Of a stretch of 64,000 nucleotides of DNA, positions 21,526-33,198 are shown in pieces (positions within the stretch are counted from its first letter, which is position 1; each line of letters begins with the position of its first letter). The notes beneath the pieces are model-generated. The model did no database searches and was not told the DNA's origin. It worked only from the letters and a program-made list of their open reading frames with translations. The position numbers and the translations under genes were made by a program. The DNA is from Branchipolynoe longqiensis (taxonomy: Eukaryota > Annelida > Polychaeta > Phyllodocida > Polynoidae). Where the stretch lies: positions 62,522,917-62,586,916 of the forward strand of contig CM059198.1 of assembly GCA_030323885.1 (NCBI GenBank), written 5' to 3'.

Positions 21526-21797
21526 CCTCCCGCCAGATTATACCCGGGTATACTCTGGGCTAGGACAAAATATACCCCTTGGGTATAAAATAGCCTGGGT
21601 TGGTTAATACCCTGGTGTATATTTTAGCCTAGCCCATACAACTCCTCTAGTCCAAATTATACCCGGTTATCTTCTCTATGAATCAATCTTTTGTTCAATT
21701 CCCAGAGTTTTACTCCCTTATCACCACAAAGCTTCTGAATCAGAACATTAATGAATATGGGAGAACCTCTGGAAATCATGGGATGGAGTATGGGTGA
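21526..21797. other. TATACCC-rich dispersed repeat, class unknown
   Basis: Words such as ATTATACCCGGGTATA and GGTATAAAATAGCCTGGG recur at 23250-23305 and 24049-24150, where they flank a CAGG-MITE. Confidence 0.5.
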
Positions 21798-22136
21798 TTA
21801 ATGTTGAATAGTCCGATGAAGCATCAAATTTTCAAAACCAAAACACTTACCTAGATTTGATTCTACATATTTATCTTAGATACTGGTAGAGTTATTAAGC
21901 ATTTGTTGTCACATAGAAGGGCATGGCGAGTCAATTTAATAGAACCTGTTACTGCATAAGCCTCTGGCATCAGAGTTTTGGCATGCTTGCCAAAAATTAA
22001 TTTGGCATGTTGTCACTTCAAATATCTCCAAAGTTAGCCATTCAAACCTAAAGTAAAGTAGCTTATAATGATCGATTTAATGTATTTATCTCAGAAAATG
22101 ACAGAAACTCAAAGCCGTCGGACTATGCAACTTTAA
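21798..22136 (+). mobile_element. T-MITE copy
   Basis: TTAATGTTGAATAGTCCGATG to CGTCGGACTATGCAACTTTAA, with the body marker TTTTGGCATGCTTGCCAAAA. Confidence 0.88.
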
Positions 22137-22298
22137 TGCTGAGGTCACTACCTCAGCCAGTTTGATGGGATGTGACATTGTAGTGCAAGTGGACCGTTAA
22201 TGCAGTTGCCAATGTATCCTGCCAGCTAGTCTCCAGTCCCATGCGTTATCAGGTTATATTGTGAGAATGTGTCAGAACACCTCAATGTTGTAACTAGT

Positions 22299-22299
<1 letters not shown>

Positions 22300-22340
<41 letters not shown>
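22300..22340. repeat. TA microsatellite
   Basis: Uninterrupted TA run next to GTTTATATAT. Confidence 0.9.
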
Positions 22341-22342
<2 letters not shown>

Positions 22343-22473
22343 GCCAGGCTCCGTTAGTGAATGACCAAAGCACCCATTAGCATCCACAAGGTTAGGTTTC
22401 TCTGCAGTGACGGTGAGTGCCTTGAGATGATGAATGCTGCAGCGTTCGGTATGGTTCCTTGGCAACAGACTAG

Positions 22474-22776
22474 TACACTATCTAACTTAGATACTAGTGC
22501 ATTTATTAAAAATATGTCACCATATACTGGGGAATACTTAGGCAATTTAATAGAACATGTTACTGCAGAAACCTGTGGTGTCCGATTTTGGCGTGCTTGC
22601 CAAAATTAATTTGTCAGCAGAATAAACATATTTACAACAACAAAAATATCTCAAATTGTAGCCATTTACAATCAAATTTACGTCGAACGAAAGTAAAGTA
22701 GATTATAATGATTAACTGAATATATTTATCTCAGAAACTGACAGAAACCCAAAACCATCGTACTATACAACTTTAA
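22474..22776 (+). mobile_element. T-MITE copy, 5' end missing
   Basis: Similarity starts near CTATCTAACTTAGATACTAG and ends ACCATCGTACTATACAACTT plus TAA. Confidence 0.82.
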
Positions 22777-22783
22777 GATTGTT

Positions 22784-23118
22784 TGTTTGTTTGTTGTTTT
22801 ACGTCCTAGCAACATCTAAGGTCATATCAGGATGGGTACCGACTTGTGACAGTGCGCACTCATGACAACTTTATAGTGCTGCCCCACTGGAAGACCAGGC
22901 CGCCAGCACCAGGACCTGATATCCCACTTAGTCACATTATCCTGACACTGAGCCAATCAGTCCTTGCCCTATCCTAATAATGCCGAGCGCGAAGATAGGA
23001 AGTGACAAGTATCAATGTTTAAGTCATTGGTTTGACTCGACCAGGATTCGAACCCACGACCTCACGATCTACCAACACGGGAGACGGACGCTCTAACTCA
23101 TTCGGCCATCCCGTCTGG
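22784..23118 (-). mobile_element. SINE-1 copy, full length, second head type
   Basis: The reversed tail GTTGTTTTACGTCCTAGCAA runs to the head TCGGCCATCCCGTCTGGTC; B box GATTCGAACCCACGACC. Confidence 0.9.
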
Positions 23119-23310
23119 TCACAATTATTATGAAGTTGATGGTTTTTTTTAATTCTACCTTCGGATCTTTGCTGTCTTATTTGGGGATGGGGGTGGTATA
23201 ACAATTCTGGTTTGAGATTAGTACTGTATCCTTGAATATATTGTGTCTGAGTGTGGGGGGTATAATTTGGCCTAGGAGCGTATAAAATAGCCTAGCCTGA
23301 ATCATACCCC

Positions 23311-24048
23311 AGGGCCCATATGTATGAGCCAATTTTTAACCGGACCGGGGTTAAAGGAGGGTGCCGGGTTAGCTAACCCCGGGGTTCCAAATGTGTCACG
23401 GGGGATGTATGGGTCCAAAGTGCGCACGGGTTAGCTAACGTTTCAGTTATTTATAGATTTGGGAAATCCCTCTGCGTTTGTAGCCATATATTAGGCTCCA
23501 ATATATTAGATGCTATCATATTTAACAGAATTACATATGCAATAAGTGAAATTTTATCAATTTAACCCTAAATTTGAAGCGTTATTAAGGCTACTGCCGC
23601 ATTGGCGGCGATATTAATAGTTATATTTTCGAATCGACGAACGTACAGTAAACAAACCGCCGCCGCCGCCAGTATGGAAAGCGACGTCGATGCGGTGACG
23701 GCAGCGATTTGTTTACTTTACGTTCGTCGATTCGAAAATATAACTATTAATATCGCTGCCAATGCGGCGGTAGCCTTAATAACGCTACGAATTTAGGGTT
23801 AAATTGATAAAATTTCACTTATTGCGTATGTAATTCTGTTAAATATGATCGCATTGAATAGATTTGGGCATAATCAGTGCCTAACCCCACCTTTAACCCT
23901 GGTTTCGCTTGGGGTTAGTTGCAGGCGACTTTACGCTCGCCGAGTTAGTTTAACCCCGACACATACATATGCAGTTTTCGCCACTAACCCGGGAAATCCG
24001 CACCACGCAGGGTTACGACCGCTAACCCGGACACAAACATATAGGCCC
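23311..24048. mobile_element. CAGG-MITE copy with foldback core
   Basis: The ends AGGGCCCATATGTATGAGCC and ACACAAACATATAGGCCC are inverted. The core (23496-23868) is the same palindrome as at 15258. It sits inside the TATACCC-rich repeat. Confidence 0.85.
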
Positions 24049-24286
24049 AGAGTATAAACTGGCCTAGGCCAGAATATACCCAGGGTATAAAACAGGCGAT
24101 CCCACTTTAACCCGGAAATAGTCTACGCAGGGGGTATATTCTGGTCTGTTACACCGGGCCTGTCTGGTCAGGGTCCTTGGATCCCCTCGGGGTCCCTAGG
24201 TTCCAGACTGACAATGGCCGACTGCACCAGTGACCCAGACTCAGTAGGCCCACAGATCACGTGGGAGAAACTCCAGTGTAGTGTCG

Positions 24287-24618
24287 ACCGGACGCGGTGG
24301 CCGAATAGGTAGAGTGCAGGCTTCACGTGCGGAAGGTCGGAAGGTCGGAAGTTCGAATCCCGACCGAGTCAAACCAATGACTTATAAAATTGATGTTGTC
24401 ATTACCAAGACTGGCCCTCGGCATTCATAGGATAGGACAATGATTGGTTAGCACAGTATCAGGATAATGTGGTGGTGGAATATCGGGTTATGGTGGTGGC
24501 AGCCTAGTCTCCCAGTGGGGCAGCACTCTAAAGTCGCCATGAGTGCGCACTGTCACAAGTTGGTATTCGTCCTGATATGACCTTAGGTGTTGCTAGGACA
24601 TAAAACAACAACAACCAA
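24287..24618 (+). mobile_element. SINE-1 copy, full length
   Basis: The head GACGCGGTGGCCGAATAGGT runs to the tail TGCTAGGACATAAAACAACA. Confidence 0.9.
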
Positions 24619-24805
24619 TGTAGAAAACGCTCGGCTGGTAGCCAGCAGCGTGGAAGCTCATTTCTAGTTCCGCAGCAAATTATAATATTACTGAATGACA
24701 TGCTTTGAGTAAAAGGTCTGTTATGAGTTTGGCATGTGAAACGGCCAGCAAAAAAAATTCACCTACAAAAAGCAACATAGTTGGTGAGTGACACGGTAAT
24801 AACTG

Positions 24806-25890
24806 TTCCGGGCCTTGGGGCCGAATCGGAAGAGCGAAGGGCGTCGCGTGCGGGAGATCAGGGGCCGGATGCACCAATCGGTGATAGGCTTAGCCGGAGT
24901 TAGGGCGCTAGCTCCGGTTATCTACCTCAGGGTAGTGGCAGGTTGGAGAGGTGTGTGAATCGGTATGCACCATTGTACTAGCCGGTGCGGATAGCTAACC
25001 GTGAAGTTATTTATAGATTTGGGAATTCCCTCGATTTGACAATATGAATAACGCCGCCAATGCGGCGGGAGCGTTAATAACGGTTCGATTTTATGGTTAA
25101 TTTGAATAAATTTCACTTATTGCGTATGTAAATCTGTCAAATATGATCGCATTGAATAGATTTGGGTATAATGTATTGCCGCCGATTCGGCGGCGGTGGC
25201 GACAGCCATGTTTAGTTGATGTTGGACAGTATGGATATCGACGTCACTGCAGAGGCGGCGATTTGTTTACTTTACATTCGTCGATTCGACAGTATGCATT
25301 TCACCGCCGATTTAGCGGCAGCGTTAATATCGGTGTGAATTTAGGGTTTATTTAATAAAATATCACATTTAGAGTATGTAATTCTGTCAAATATGATCGC
25401 ATTGAATAGATTTGGGCTCCATCCTGACACTAACCTAACACTAACACCGCGGAACCCCAACTCAGAAAGTGGTTTAGCTTAGCCGAGGCTACGGTCGGCG
25501 GTTAGCGCTAGCTCCGATTGGTGCATACCGATTTCTCACATTTAGCCGTGTGGAGCTAGCCTATCCGTGGTTACGGCCCTAACACCGATTCGTCCATACG
25601 GCCCCAGGAGTTTGGTTCCCGGTCAACTCAATCCAATGACTTTTAAAATTGATACTTGTCGCTTCCTAGCCTGGCGCTCAGCATTATTAGGATAGAGCAA
25701 GGACTCGTTAGCTCAATGTCAGGATAATGTGACTGTGTGGGATATCGGGTCAAGGTGTCAGCAGCCTGATTTCCCAGTGGGGCAGCATTATAAATTCACC
25801 ATGAGTGCGCACTGTCACAAGTTGCTACCTGGCCTGATATGACATTCAATGTTGCTAGGGCATAAAACAACAACAACCAAAACCAACCAT
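24806..25890 (+). mobile_element. SINE-1 copy split by a CAGG-MITE
   Basis: The head lies at 24806-24861 (GGGGCCGAATCGGAAGAGCG ... GGGAGATCAG). The body resumes at 25605 with CAGGAGTTTGGTTCCCGGTC and runs to the tail at about 25885. Removing the MITE and one CAG restores the SINE. Confidence 0.9.
24862..25604. mobile_element. CAGG-MITE copy inside a SINE-1
   Basis: The ends GGGCCGGATGCACCAATCGG and CCGATTCGTCCATACGGCCC are inverted; CAG is duplicated (24859-24861, 25605-25607). It contains two tandem partial copies of the foldback-core arm (about 25015-25165 and 25260-25410). Confidence 0.87.
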
Positions 25891-26129
25891 TCGGTAAAGG
25901 TCAATGGTTTTCACAATTTGATCTTCCTAATGCTAACATAAGACCATTAACAATATGTGAGCAATGTTATACCGTAGAAAATAACCGACACTTAACCTTT
26001 ACCTCTATTGCCTTCCAAACATTGTTCAGTATTATTATATATAACTTATAGGGACACTACTATTAAAGCAAGATTCTGGTTTTAATATCCTTCATTATTT
26101 ATAGATTCCTTGCAACAGAATTTGGCTTT

Positions 26130-26272
26130 TTTTTTTGTGTCAGCAGCCTGAATTCCCAGTGGGGCAGCATTATAAATTCACCACGAGTGCGCATTGTCAC
26201 AAGTGGGTACCTGTACCGGTACCTGATATGACCTTAGATGTTGCCAGGATGTAAAACTTCAGCAACCAACGA
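26130..26272 (+). mobile_element. SINE-1 3' half
   Basis: GTCAGCAGCCTGAATTCCCA through GTTGCCAGGATGTAAAACTT; the stretch TACCTGTACCGGTACCTGAT holds a local duplication. Confidence 0.82.
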
Positions 26273-26347
26273 TAGCAACTGTAGATATAACAAGCAAACT
26301 ATCAACATCACCTACCAAATCATAAAGACTGTCATTCAAAAGGACAA

Positions 26348-26695
26348 TTAAAGTTGCATCGTACAACTGTTTTTGAATGTCGGTCTCCTTTTTTTAGATA
26401 TCTATATAAGACTGTGTTTTTTTTATAATCTAATTGACATTCGTTTGAAGTTTATTTTATTTTAAGCGGCTAACTTTTGATATATTTGAAGTCAAAACAT
26501 GCCAGAGTACTTTTTGTGGGCATATCAAAATTCTGACACCATACACAGGATTCACAGAATTCGGCAGTAATAGGTTCTAATTCTATTAAATTGACTTAGT
26601 ATTCCTTTTTATATAGCAAGAAATGTTTATTAAATGCACCAATATTTAAAGTGGTTATGTAGAATTAAATCTAGATAATGTGTTGGTGCTCTCAG
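26348..26695 (-). mobile_element. T-MITE copy, 3' truncated and diverged
   Basis: TTAAAGTTGCATCGTACAAC at the left; family markers ACATGCCAGAGTAC and AATCTAGATAATGTGTTGG; the right terminus is missing. Confidence 0.8.
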
Positions 26696-26944
26696 ACAGT
26701 TGGAATTGTACGTGTACAATAATATATTTACATGAATATGTAGTGAACCATAGAATTGTAGTGCTATCAAAACCTTTGGCTCAGTGTTATCCTCGTGCAA
26801 AATGCTTATAAGAGAAAATGTATTGAGTTTAATGATAAGCATAGCTAATTCGGGCTATGCATTGTTACAATGTATTATGAATAGCGATACTTTATACACA
26901 TCGCCATTGTGTCATCACGGGAGTAACATGCTATATATTCCACT

Positions 26945-27272
26945 AAAAAAGAAGCTTCTTTTATTTAATGACGCGTCTCGAGCACATTGATTTTCATCAT
27001 CAGCTATTGGACGTCAAACATATGGTCATTGTGACATATTTCTTTGGAGGAGACCCACCACTGCCACATAGACTACTCTTTCTGATAAGCAGCAATGGGT
27101 CTTTTATATGCACTTTCCCTCAGACAGCTCAGCACATACCACACCTCTGATGAACCAGTTGTGGACCACTGGTTGGAATGGAAAATAGCCCAAACTGAAA
27201 ATGGGTGCACTGAGCAGGATCGATCGTATGACCCACACCTTTACAGGTGGACACTCTACTGCCTGAACTAGG
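26945..27272 (-). mobile_element. SINE-2 copy, near full length
   Basis: Reversed tail TTATTTAATGACGCGTCTCG, body TGATGAACCAGTTGTGGACC, and head end TTTACAGGTGGACACTCTAC. Confidence 0.9.
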
Positions 27273-27297
27273 CCCACTCTTTATTATGTATACAAAT

Positions 27298-27307
27298 TTA
27301 TATATAT

Positions 27308-27338
<31 letters not shown>

Positions 27339-27340
27339 CC
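27298..27340. repeat. TA microsatellite
   Basis: TATATA runs flanking AAATATA. Confidence 0.9.
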
Positions 27341-27344
27341 TACA

Positions 27345-27960
27345 TTTAACACAATATGGGGTGAACCAGTGGGAATAGACCGGAAGTAGAATTAAATTAT
27401 AGTTAACTTTGGTAATACAGGAGAAACTAGTGAGAGTGGGCCGGAAGTAGAATTACATCAACATTTACTCGGTTAATTTGGGGTAGACCAGAGGGAATTG
27501 ACCGGAAGAAGAATTAAATCATAGTGAACTTGGGTAATACAGGAGAAACTAGTTGGGGGTGAACCGGAAGTAGAATTAAATCAACATCGACTCGGTTAAT
27601 TTGGGGTAAACAAGAGGGAATTGACCGGAAGTAGAATTAAATCACCATCGAGATGGTGAATTGGGGGTAGATAATTGGGAATGGACCGGAAGTAGAATCA
27701 AATCATGGTGACTTTGGGTAATGCAGGAAAAACTAGTGACAGTTGACCGGAAGTAGAATTAAATCATAGTGACCTTGGGTAATACAAGAGAAACAAGTGG
27801 GAATGGACCGGAAGTAGCATTAAATCACAGTGACCTTGGGAAATACAGGAGAAACTGTAGAGAGTTGACCGGAAGTAGAATTAAATCAACTGGATTAATT
27901 TGGGGTAAACCAGTGGGAATGAACCGGAAGTAGAATTAAATGATATTGGACTAAAAAAAT
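27345..27960 (+). repeat. About 61-bp tandem repeat with ETS-like motif, 10 copies
   Basis: Each unit contains (A/G)CCGGAAGTAGAATTAAATCA preceded by variable GGGTAATACAGGAGAAACTA or TTGGGGTAAACCAGAGGGAA, hinting at an alternating two-unit (about 122-bp) order. CCGGAAG occurs near 27380, 27440, 27501, 27563, 27625, 27685, 27746, 27808, 27868 and 27923. Confidence 0.9.
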
Positions 27961-28228
27961 GCAGCATACATAGTGTGTGGGTGAATTTTCCTGCCGACAC
28001 ATGATCCACAAGTAATACTTGTTCATGGATATCGATAAATAATACTTGTTCATGGATATCGATTGATAGTATTAGAATGTGATGAATAAAGCCGCGGCCT
28101 ACCTGATTAGTTTGGCGCTTGACCTGTGGATCAAATCAACCATGACGGATGTACTTACCTGTAAGAGAGAGAAAGTTGTACATTAGAAACAACTGACCTG
28201 GAAAAACAGATGATGTTTTAATGGATTA
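27961..28228. other. No gene seen; short direct repeat
   Basis: AATACTTGTTCATGGATATCGAT occurs twice in tandem (28014-28062). Confidence 0.5.
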
Positions 28229-28614
28229 AAGCTAAGATTCCTTACACGCGGTATGCAGCATGCGGTATGCGGTATGCGAATGGGAGGATTCCTTCTATGT
28301 GGTAAGCGGCAAGCGTCTACCCCCCAGCACCACTACCAGATGTTTCCACTCAGCACCCCTGTGTGTGACCGTTCCGTAATGACCAGTCGCCTCTCCTAGT
28401 CTAAACCTAATGGACAAGTGCGAATGGCATTTCTATTCGCACACCGCGTGCCACATGCCGCACCGATCGCTACAGGGACCGATCGAGTTGTCGCATTCGC
28501 ATTCGCATTCGCATACCGCATGTAAGGGATGTAGTCCATTGACTTCAAGGCGTTTCGATTTTTTGTCGCATTCGCATTCGCATACCGCATACCGTGTGTA
28601 AGAAATCTTAGCTT
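28229..28614. mobile_element. Palindromic MITE with GCATACCGCAT words, TA target
   Basis: The ends AAGCTAAGATTCCTTACACG and GTGTAAGAAATCTTAGCTT are inverted over about 30 bp, with TA outside each. The body repeats CGCATTCG and GCATACCGC words, which create frames of His/Ser/Cys or Asn/Ala repeats on both strands (28396-28656); these are not genes. Confidence 0.87.
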
Positions 28615-28887
28615 TACACAACATATAGTGAACGCTGGATTTTGGACTGTTTGCAATTTACAAACAGGTACAATCTACAGTTACAAGCGATAAACAAGAA
28701 GCAAACAACCCAACATTATTATTAAAACTACATTCAAAAGATTTTAATCAAATTGGACTAGCGCTGCCCAGCGGTGAAAAGAAATGTTAACGCACTGATC
28801 TGTTATGAGGAGGGTAAATAAATTCATCACAATTCTCTTTTTTTAAGTGCAGACATTGCCTGAGGCATTGGAGAAACCAGATGGCAG

Positions 28888-29245
28888 TTAAAGCTGCATA
28901 GTCCGATGAAAGATTCAAATTTTCCAAACCAATGCACTGAGACCTAGATTTGCGTCTACATATCTAACTTAGATAATGACGCACTTAATAAGCATTTGTT
29001 GCTGCATAGAAGGAAAGTCCAAGTGGATTTAATAGAAACCTTTTACGGCAGAATCCTGTGATGTCAGAGTTTTGGGGTGCTTGCCAAAATTAATGCGCTA
29101 TTTTTCCACTTTGAATATCTCAAAAGTTAGCCATTTAAAATAAAAGTAACTTCAAACTAAAGTAAGATAGACTATAACGATCAACCAAATATATTTATCT
29201 CAGAAAATGACATAAATTCTAAATAATCGGACTATGCAGCTTTAA
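28888..29245 (+). mobile_element. T-MITE copy
   Basis: TTAAAGCTGCATAGTCCGATG at the left, ATCGGACTATGCAGCTTTAA at the right. Confidence 0.9.
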
Positions 29246-29297
29246 GATTGTTGGGGTGAGGACCCCCAGGTTTACCCATAGGTCAGAGCCAAGCCTA

Positions 29298-30174
29298 AAG
29301 GCCCTGTCACACTATGATGTATGGCGGCGGCGTATGCGTAACATGGCGAAATAATTAATAGGTTGAGATACGGCAACCTTTTTGCACTGCGGGAGGTCCC
29401 AGCGACGGATGAAGCGTATGTGTAGCCTATGCCTAACCTATGCCTAACCTATGACGGCGTATGCAAAGCATATGATGACCTTCGCGCGACGTACTGGGAT
29501 GTTTGTTGATGGTTACAGGTGACAGGTCTAGCCTATGAGTAACCTACGCCGACCTATGGCCAGCGTAAGCGTAACCTATGCCAGCGTATGTCTAGCATAT
29601 GTCTAGCGTATGCGAAACCTATGAGCCACACGCCGGCATAGGTTTTTAATTTTGACCATGCACAAAAACATTTTGGCGGCTCGACCTACGCCAACCTATG
29701 AAAAGCGTATACGACCTATGCCCAACCTATGTGTAACCTATGATGGTGTGTGCCGACGTGTTGGTCGAAAAGCGCATATGTTGGCATACGCTAACGCTAT
29801 ACGTCATAGTGTGACAGTCCCTTTACCCGTACGCTAGGCATGCGCTATGTACGCCAGAGATATGCGGAGGACACTGGTTCAATGTATGGTTAACCTATGC
29901 CAACCTACCCCTAAGCTATGCATAACCTATGCCGGCGTATGTCTAGCATACGTCTAGCTTATGAGAAACCTATGAGCCACACGCCAGCATAGGTTTTTAA
30001 TTTTGAACATGCACAAAAAATGTTTGGCGGCTCGACCTACTCCGACCTATTAAAAGCGTATACGACCTATTTCCAACCTATGCGTAACCTATGATGGCGT
30101 ATGCCGATGTGTTGATTGAAAAGCGAATACGTTGGCATACGCTAACACCATAGGTCATAGTGTGAGAGGCCCTT
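29298..30174. mobile_element. TC-MITE, composite of two units
   Basis: The left end AAGGCCCTGTCACACTATGA is mirrored both at 29800-29823 (TCATAGTGTGACAGTCCCTT) and at the far right (TCATAGTGTGAGAGGCCCTT), each with TA outside. So a 526-bp element is followed by a second partial one sharing the same interior (GCATAGGTTTTTAATTTTGA at 29636 and 29987). The body is made of ACCTATG/GCGTATG words. Confidence 0.87.
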
Positions 30175-31205
30175 TAATGGGACACAGACGGAAGGGAGTC
30201 AAGTGTGGGATGGGATGAATCGCTTCCTGACAAAGATCAAACAAAACTACGGAAATCAAACAAAACTACCGCTGTCTCCAATGTATTACCCCGCCCCCCC
30301 CTCCCTTCAGGAGTGATGGATTTATATAGCGTTGTCCAACCATGGCACCAGTCGGCACTATGACATGATATCCCACTGAGTCGCATTAATTATGGTACAG
30401 TGGTGCCATGTCTGTTTGATGTCATGACATCACAGTTGAGTCAAACCAATGATTTTTTACCACACACAAAAATAAAATACTAATACTAATAACGTCATTT
30501 GTAACATTTTCATTTGTTTTATTCCGTTTGTAACAATTTTGACCAAGGAATCTGCTGCAGGTTAAGCTCTCACTGTGATGAGAGGTGGCTTACTGCGGCT
30601 ATGGCAAACAACTAACATGGTCAACTGGTGTTTTTAGGGATAAATGTCCAAAGGGACAGATGTGAGTCGGGTACACAAGTCTAGAGGGACACATATAAGC
30701 CGAACACTTCACGGTTGAGTTTAAATGATGTACAATAATTATTTTAAGAAAAAGAAAATAGCTTCACTAAGTGTTTTTATCAAAATACAAGGTTGCTCAT
30801 AGCATAATAAGATTCAGGTAATAACGGTCATTGCACAAAAAAATCTCCATGGGCTGTGATAGCCTGGCGGCTACAGCCCAAGGTAAAATAGGGTAAGTTA
30901 TACCAGATTTACCTGGGTATAGTTGAAGGATAAATTCTGTTTTACCGAGGGCTGAGCCCCTGGGTAGTTGCAGTACAGGGCCGCCCACCCTCTACATGCG
31001 AATCGAAAGTTATAAATAATATATTTAAATAATGTAAATATAAGAATTGGGTTATAAGACATTTAGCTCTCGTTATTACCCTCAACATAAATAGGTTAAA
31101 ATTGCTTGAACCGGAAATGCTTCATCTCTCTGTATATCGCCCCAACTCACCGATAACTGAATAGCCAGAACCCTCCTGCTCTCTACCTGTATAGAGCTTG
31201 CTGTA
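30175..31205. other. No gene seen
   Basis: Mostly unique AT-rich sequence. A worn SINE-1-like patch is at about 30340-30390 (GACATGATATCCCACTGAGT). Near 30880-30965, GGTAAAATAGG...CCGAGGGCTGAGCC resembles the TATACCC repeat family. Confidence 0.4.
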
Positions 31206-31421
31206 CACAATGAGTGGTTCACAACTGGTTCATCAAAGGCTGTGGTATGTGCTGTCCTGTCTATCGGGAAAGTTGCTGCTGATTGAAAAGGAGCCTATGT
31301 GGCAGCAGCTGGTTTCTTCCAAAGAAATATTTCAGAATGACCATTTCTTTGAGATCCAATAGCCATTGATAAAAATGAATGTGCTCTAGAGGTGTCGTTA
31401 AATAACACAACATTTCCTTTT
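31206..31421 (+). mobile_element. SINE-2 copy, 5' truncated
   Basis: It starts at GTTCACAACTGGTTCATCAA and ends GTGTCGTTAAATAACACAAC. A TCA trinucleotide run follows at 31432-31451. Confidence 0.85.
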
Positions 31422-31489
31422 TGCAAGCTGTCATCATCATCATCATCATCATAATGCTGTCGGTCGCGATGTGACAAAGACTGCTTTCA

Positions 31490-31936
31490 TTACTTGACTG
31501 CCACTCTCCATTTAGCTCTCTGTTGTGAGAGTTGCATCCATGAGTTGGTCTTAATGTCTCTCAGCTTCAGGTTTCTCTTGATGGTATCCTTGAACCGGAG
31601 ATGAGGGCGCCCTCTCTTTCTGTAACCAGAAGGCAGTTGAGAATAGAGGATCTGCTTTGGTAGCCTGTCTGATGACATCCTCATGAGGTGTCCAGTCCAC
31701 CGGAGATTCTTTTTGATCAGAAGATCTTCCATAGCGGGCAGCCCCGTCCATTTGAGCATTTCCTTATTTGTCACTTTGTCCTTCCAGGTTAGCCTCATGA
31801 TTGAACGCAGATGTCGCATCATGAAGGCATGCAGCTTTTTCACCTGTCGTCTGTACACTGTCCAGGCATCGGCTCCGTATAGTATGGTGGATAGCACGAT
31901 TGCACGGTAGATCTTGCCTTTGACCCGAATTGACAC
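31490..31936 (-). pseudogene. LINE ORF2 C-terminal fragment
   Basis: 148-residue open frame corresponding to the C-terminal part of a non-LTR retrotransposon polyprotein: KIYRAIVLSTILYGADAWTV, then RHLRSIM, DKVTNKEML, LRWTGHLMRM and KRGRPHLRFKDTIKRNLK. The motif run YGxxxWT...LRWxGHxxRM...GRPxxRFKD is common in invertebrate LINEs. It has no frameshift, so it may be fairly young, but it is 5'-truncated at a TA-rich microsatellite (31937-32070). The stop at 31490 fits the natural end of such a protein. There is no sign of a host gene. Confidence 0.82.
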
Positions 31937-32070
31937 TACCCAACATATATATCATATGTATATCTTTGTGCATATATATATAAATATCGGCTATATCGGA
32001 TATATATATATATCGGATATATATATAAATATGTATATATATATGTGTATAAAAATATACATATATGCGC
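31937..32070. repeat. TA-rich microsatellite
   Basis: ATATAT with periodic CGG interruptions (TATCGGATATATATA). Confidence 0.85.
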
Positions 32071-32411
32071 TATATAATTTATTATGTGAATATAAATAAA
32101 GAATAGTCCATAATGTTTTGGTGCTCCTTCTGGGCACCTCTCGCTTCCCAACACCCCTTATTCTCAGCAGCCCCCACCCCCCTGTAACCGGGCACTCTCT
32201 GCTTCCCCCTTCCTGGGAACCGACTCCAACGGTCTCCCAGCTCTCACTTCAAAATTATATAAGTGAATATGTATATATTGTGCCCTGTAAATACTGTGGA
32301 CAAGTGAAAATCACACCCCACTTCTCCGGTGGACAGCTGAACAGTTTTGCTTATTTCTATTACTGTATATGAATAAGAAATACATTACACATACATCACT
32401 ACTACACCAAC
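32071..32411. other. No gene seen
   Basis: It begins with the recurring border TATAATTTATTATGTGAATA (see 12166), then C-rich unique sequence. GACAAGTGAAAATCACACC is similar to 48780-48800. Confidence 0.4.
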
Positions 32412-32620
32412 GCAAAGTTTGTTATATTTAACGAAGCCTCTAGAGCGCATTGATTTTTATCATCAGCTATTGGACGTCAAGCATATGGTCATTCTGACAT
32501 ATTTCTTTGGAGGAAACCTGCTGCCACCACATAGGCTCCTCTTTATGATAAGCCACAAGGGGTCTTTTATATGCACTTTCCCACAGACAGGACAAAACAT
32601 ACCACAGCCTTTGATGACTA
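32412..32620 (-). mobile_element. SINE-2 3' part
   Basis: The reversed tail GAAGCCTCTAGAGCGCATTG through CATACCACAGCCTTTGATGA; the head half is missing. Confidence 0.87.
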
Positions 32621-33039
32621 CGCCATCCATGCATCATACATACTTCATAAAGTTCAGGTACCATGCTTAATCTACAACTTCCTGTGCAATAATTCCTGTT
32701 AAATCCGAAATGGTACTACATTCACAATTTTTTTTTTTTTTAAATAAAGTTTATGTCTGGACATTTCCTGTGATAAAAACCGATATTTCACATCTGGACA
32801 TAACTCAGGATTTAATCACATACAAGTCACCACTTTATAACACACAATTCACGATTTTATCACACATGGCACACCATTTCACCACATACATATAATTCAC
32901 GATTTTCTCAAACCCTTCACATCATTTCCTGCGATCGCCGATTCGCGATGTTGGCTAGTGTTCGCCAGGTTTGGGGGTAGATTAGTTGATTAAGCAGGGG
33001 AAATTTCAATCGTGGACGATTGGTCTTCCTCATTCCACT
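32621..33039. other. No gene seen
   Basis: AT-rich, with A/T runs and CACATTTCACCACATACATA-like low complexity; no motif recognised. Confidence 0.4.
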
Positions 33040-33198
33040 GCTCCTTGCCCTATCCTAGTAATGCCGAGAGCCAGGCTAGGAAGCGACAAGTATAAATTGT
33101 TAAGTCATTCGTTTGACTCAACATGGGTTCGAACACACGATCTCACGATCTACCACAATTGAAGACAGACACTCAACTCATTTGGCCACCCCGTTTGA
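33040..33198 (-). mobile_element. SINE-1 head half, second head type
   Basis: CCTTGCCCTATCCTAGTAAT through GGCCACCCCGTTTGA. A T-MITE begins directly after it. Confidence 0.82.

Noticed and set aside
28396..28656. ORFs rich in Asn/Ala or His/Ser on both strands
   Set aside because: They come from GCATTCG/GCATACC words in a palindromic MITE.
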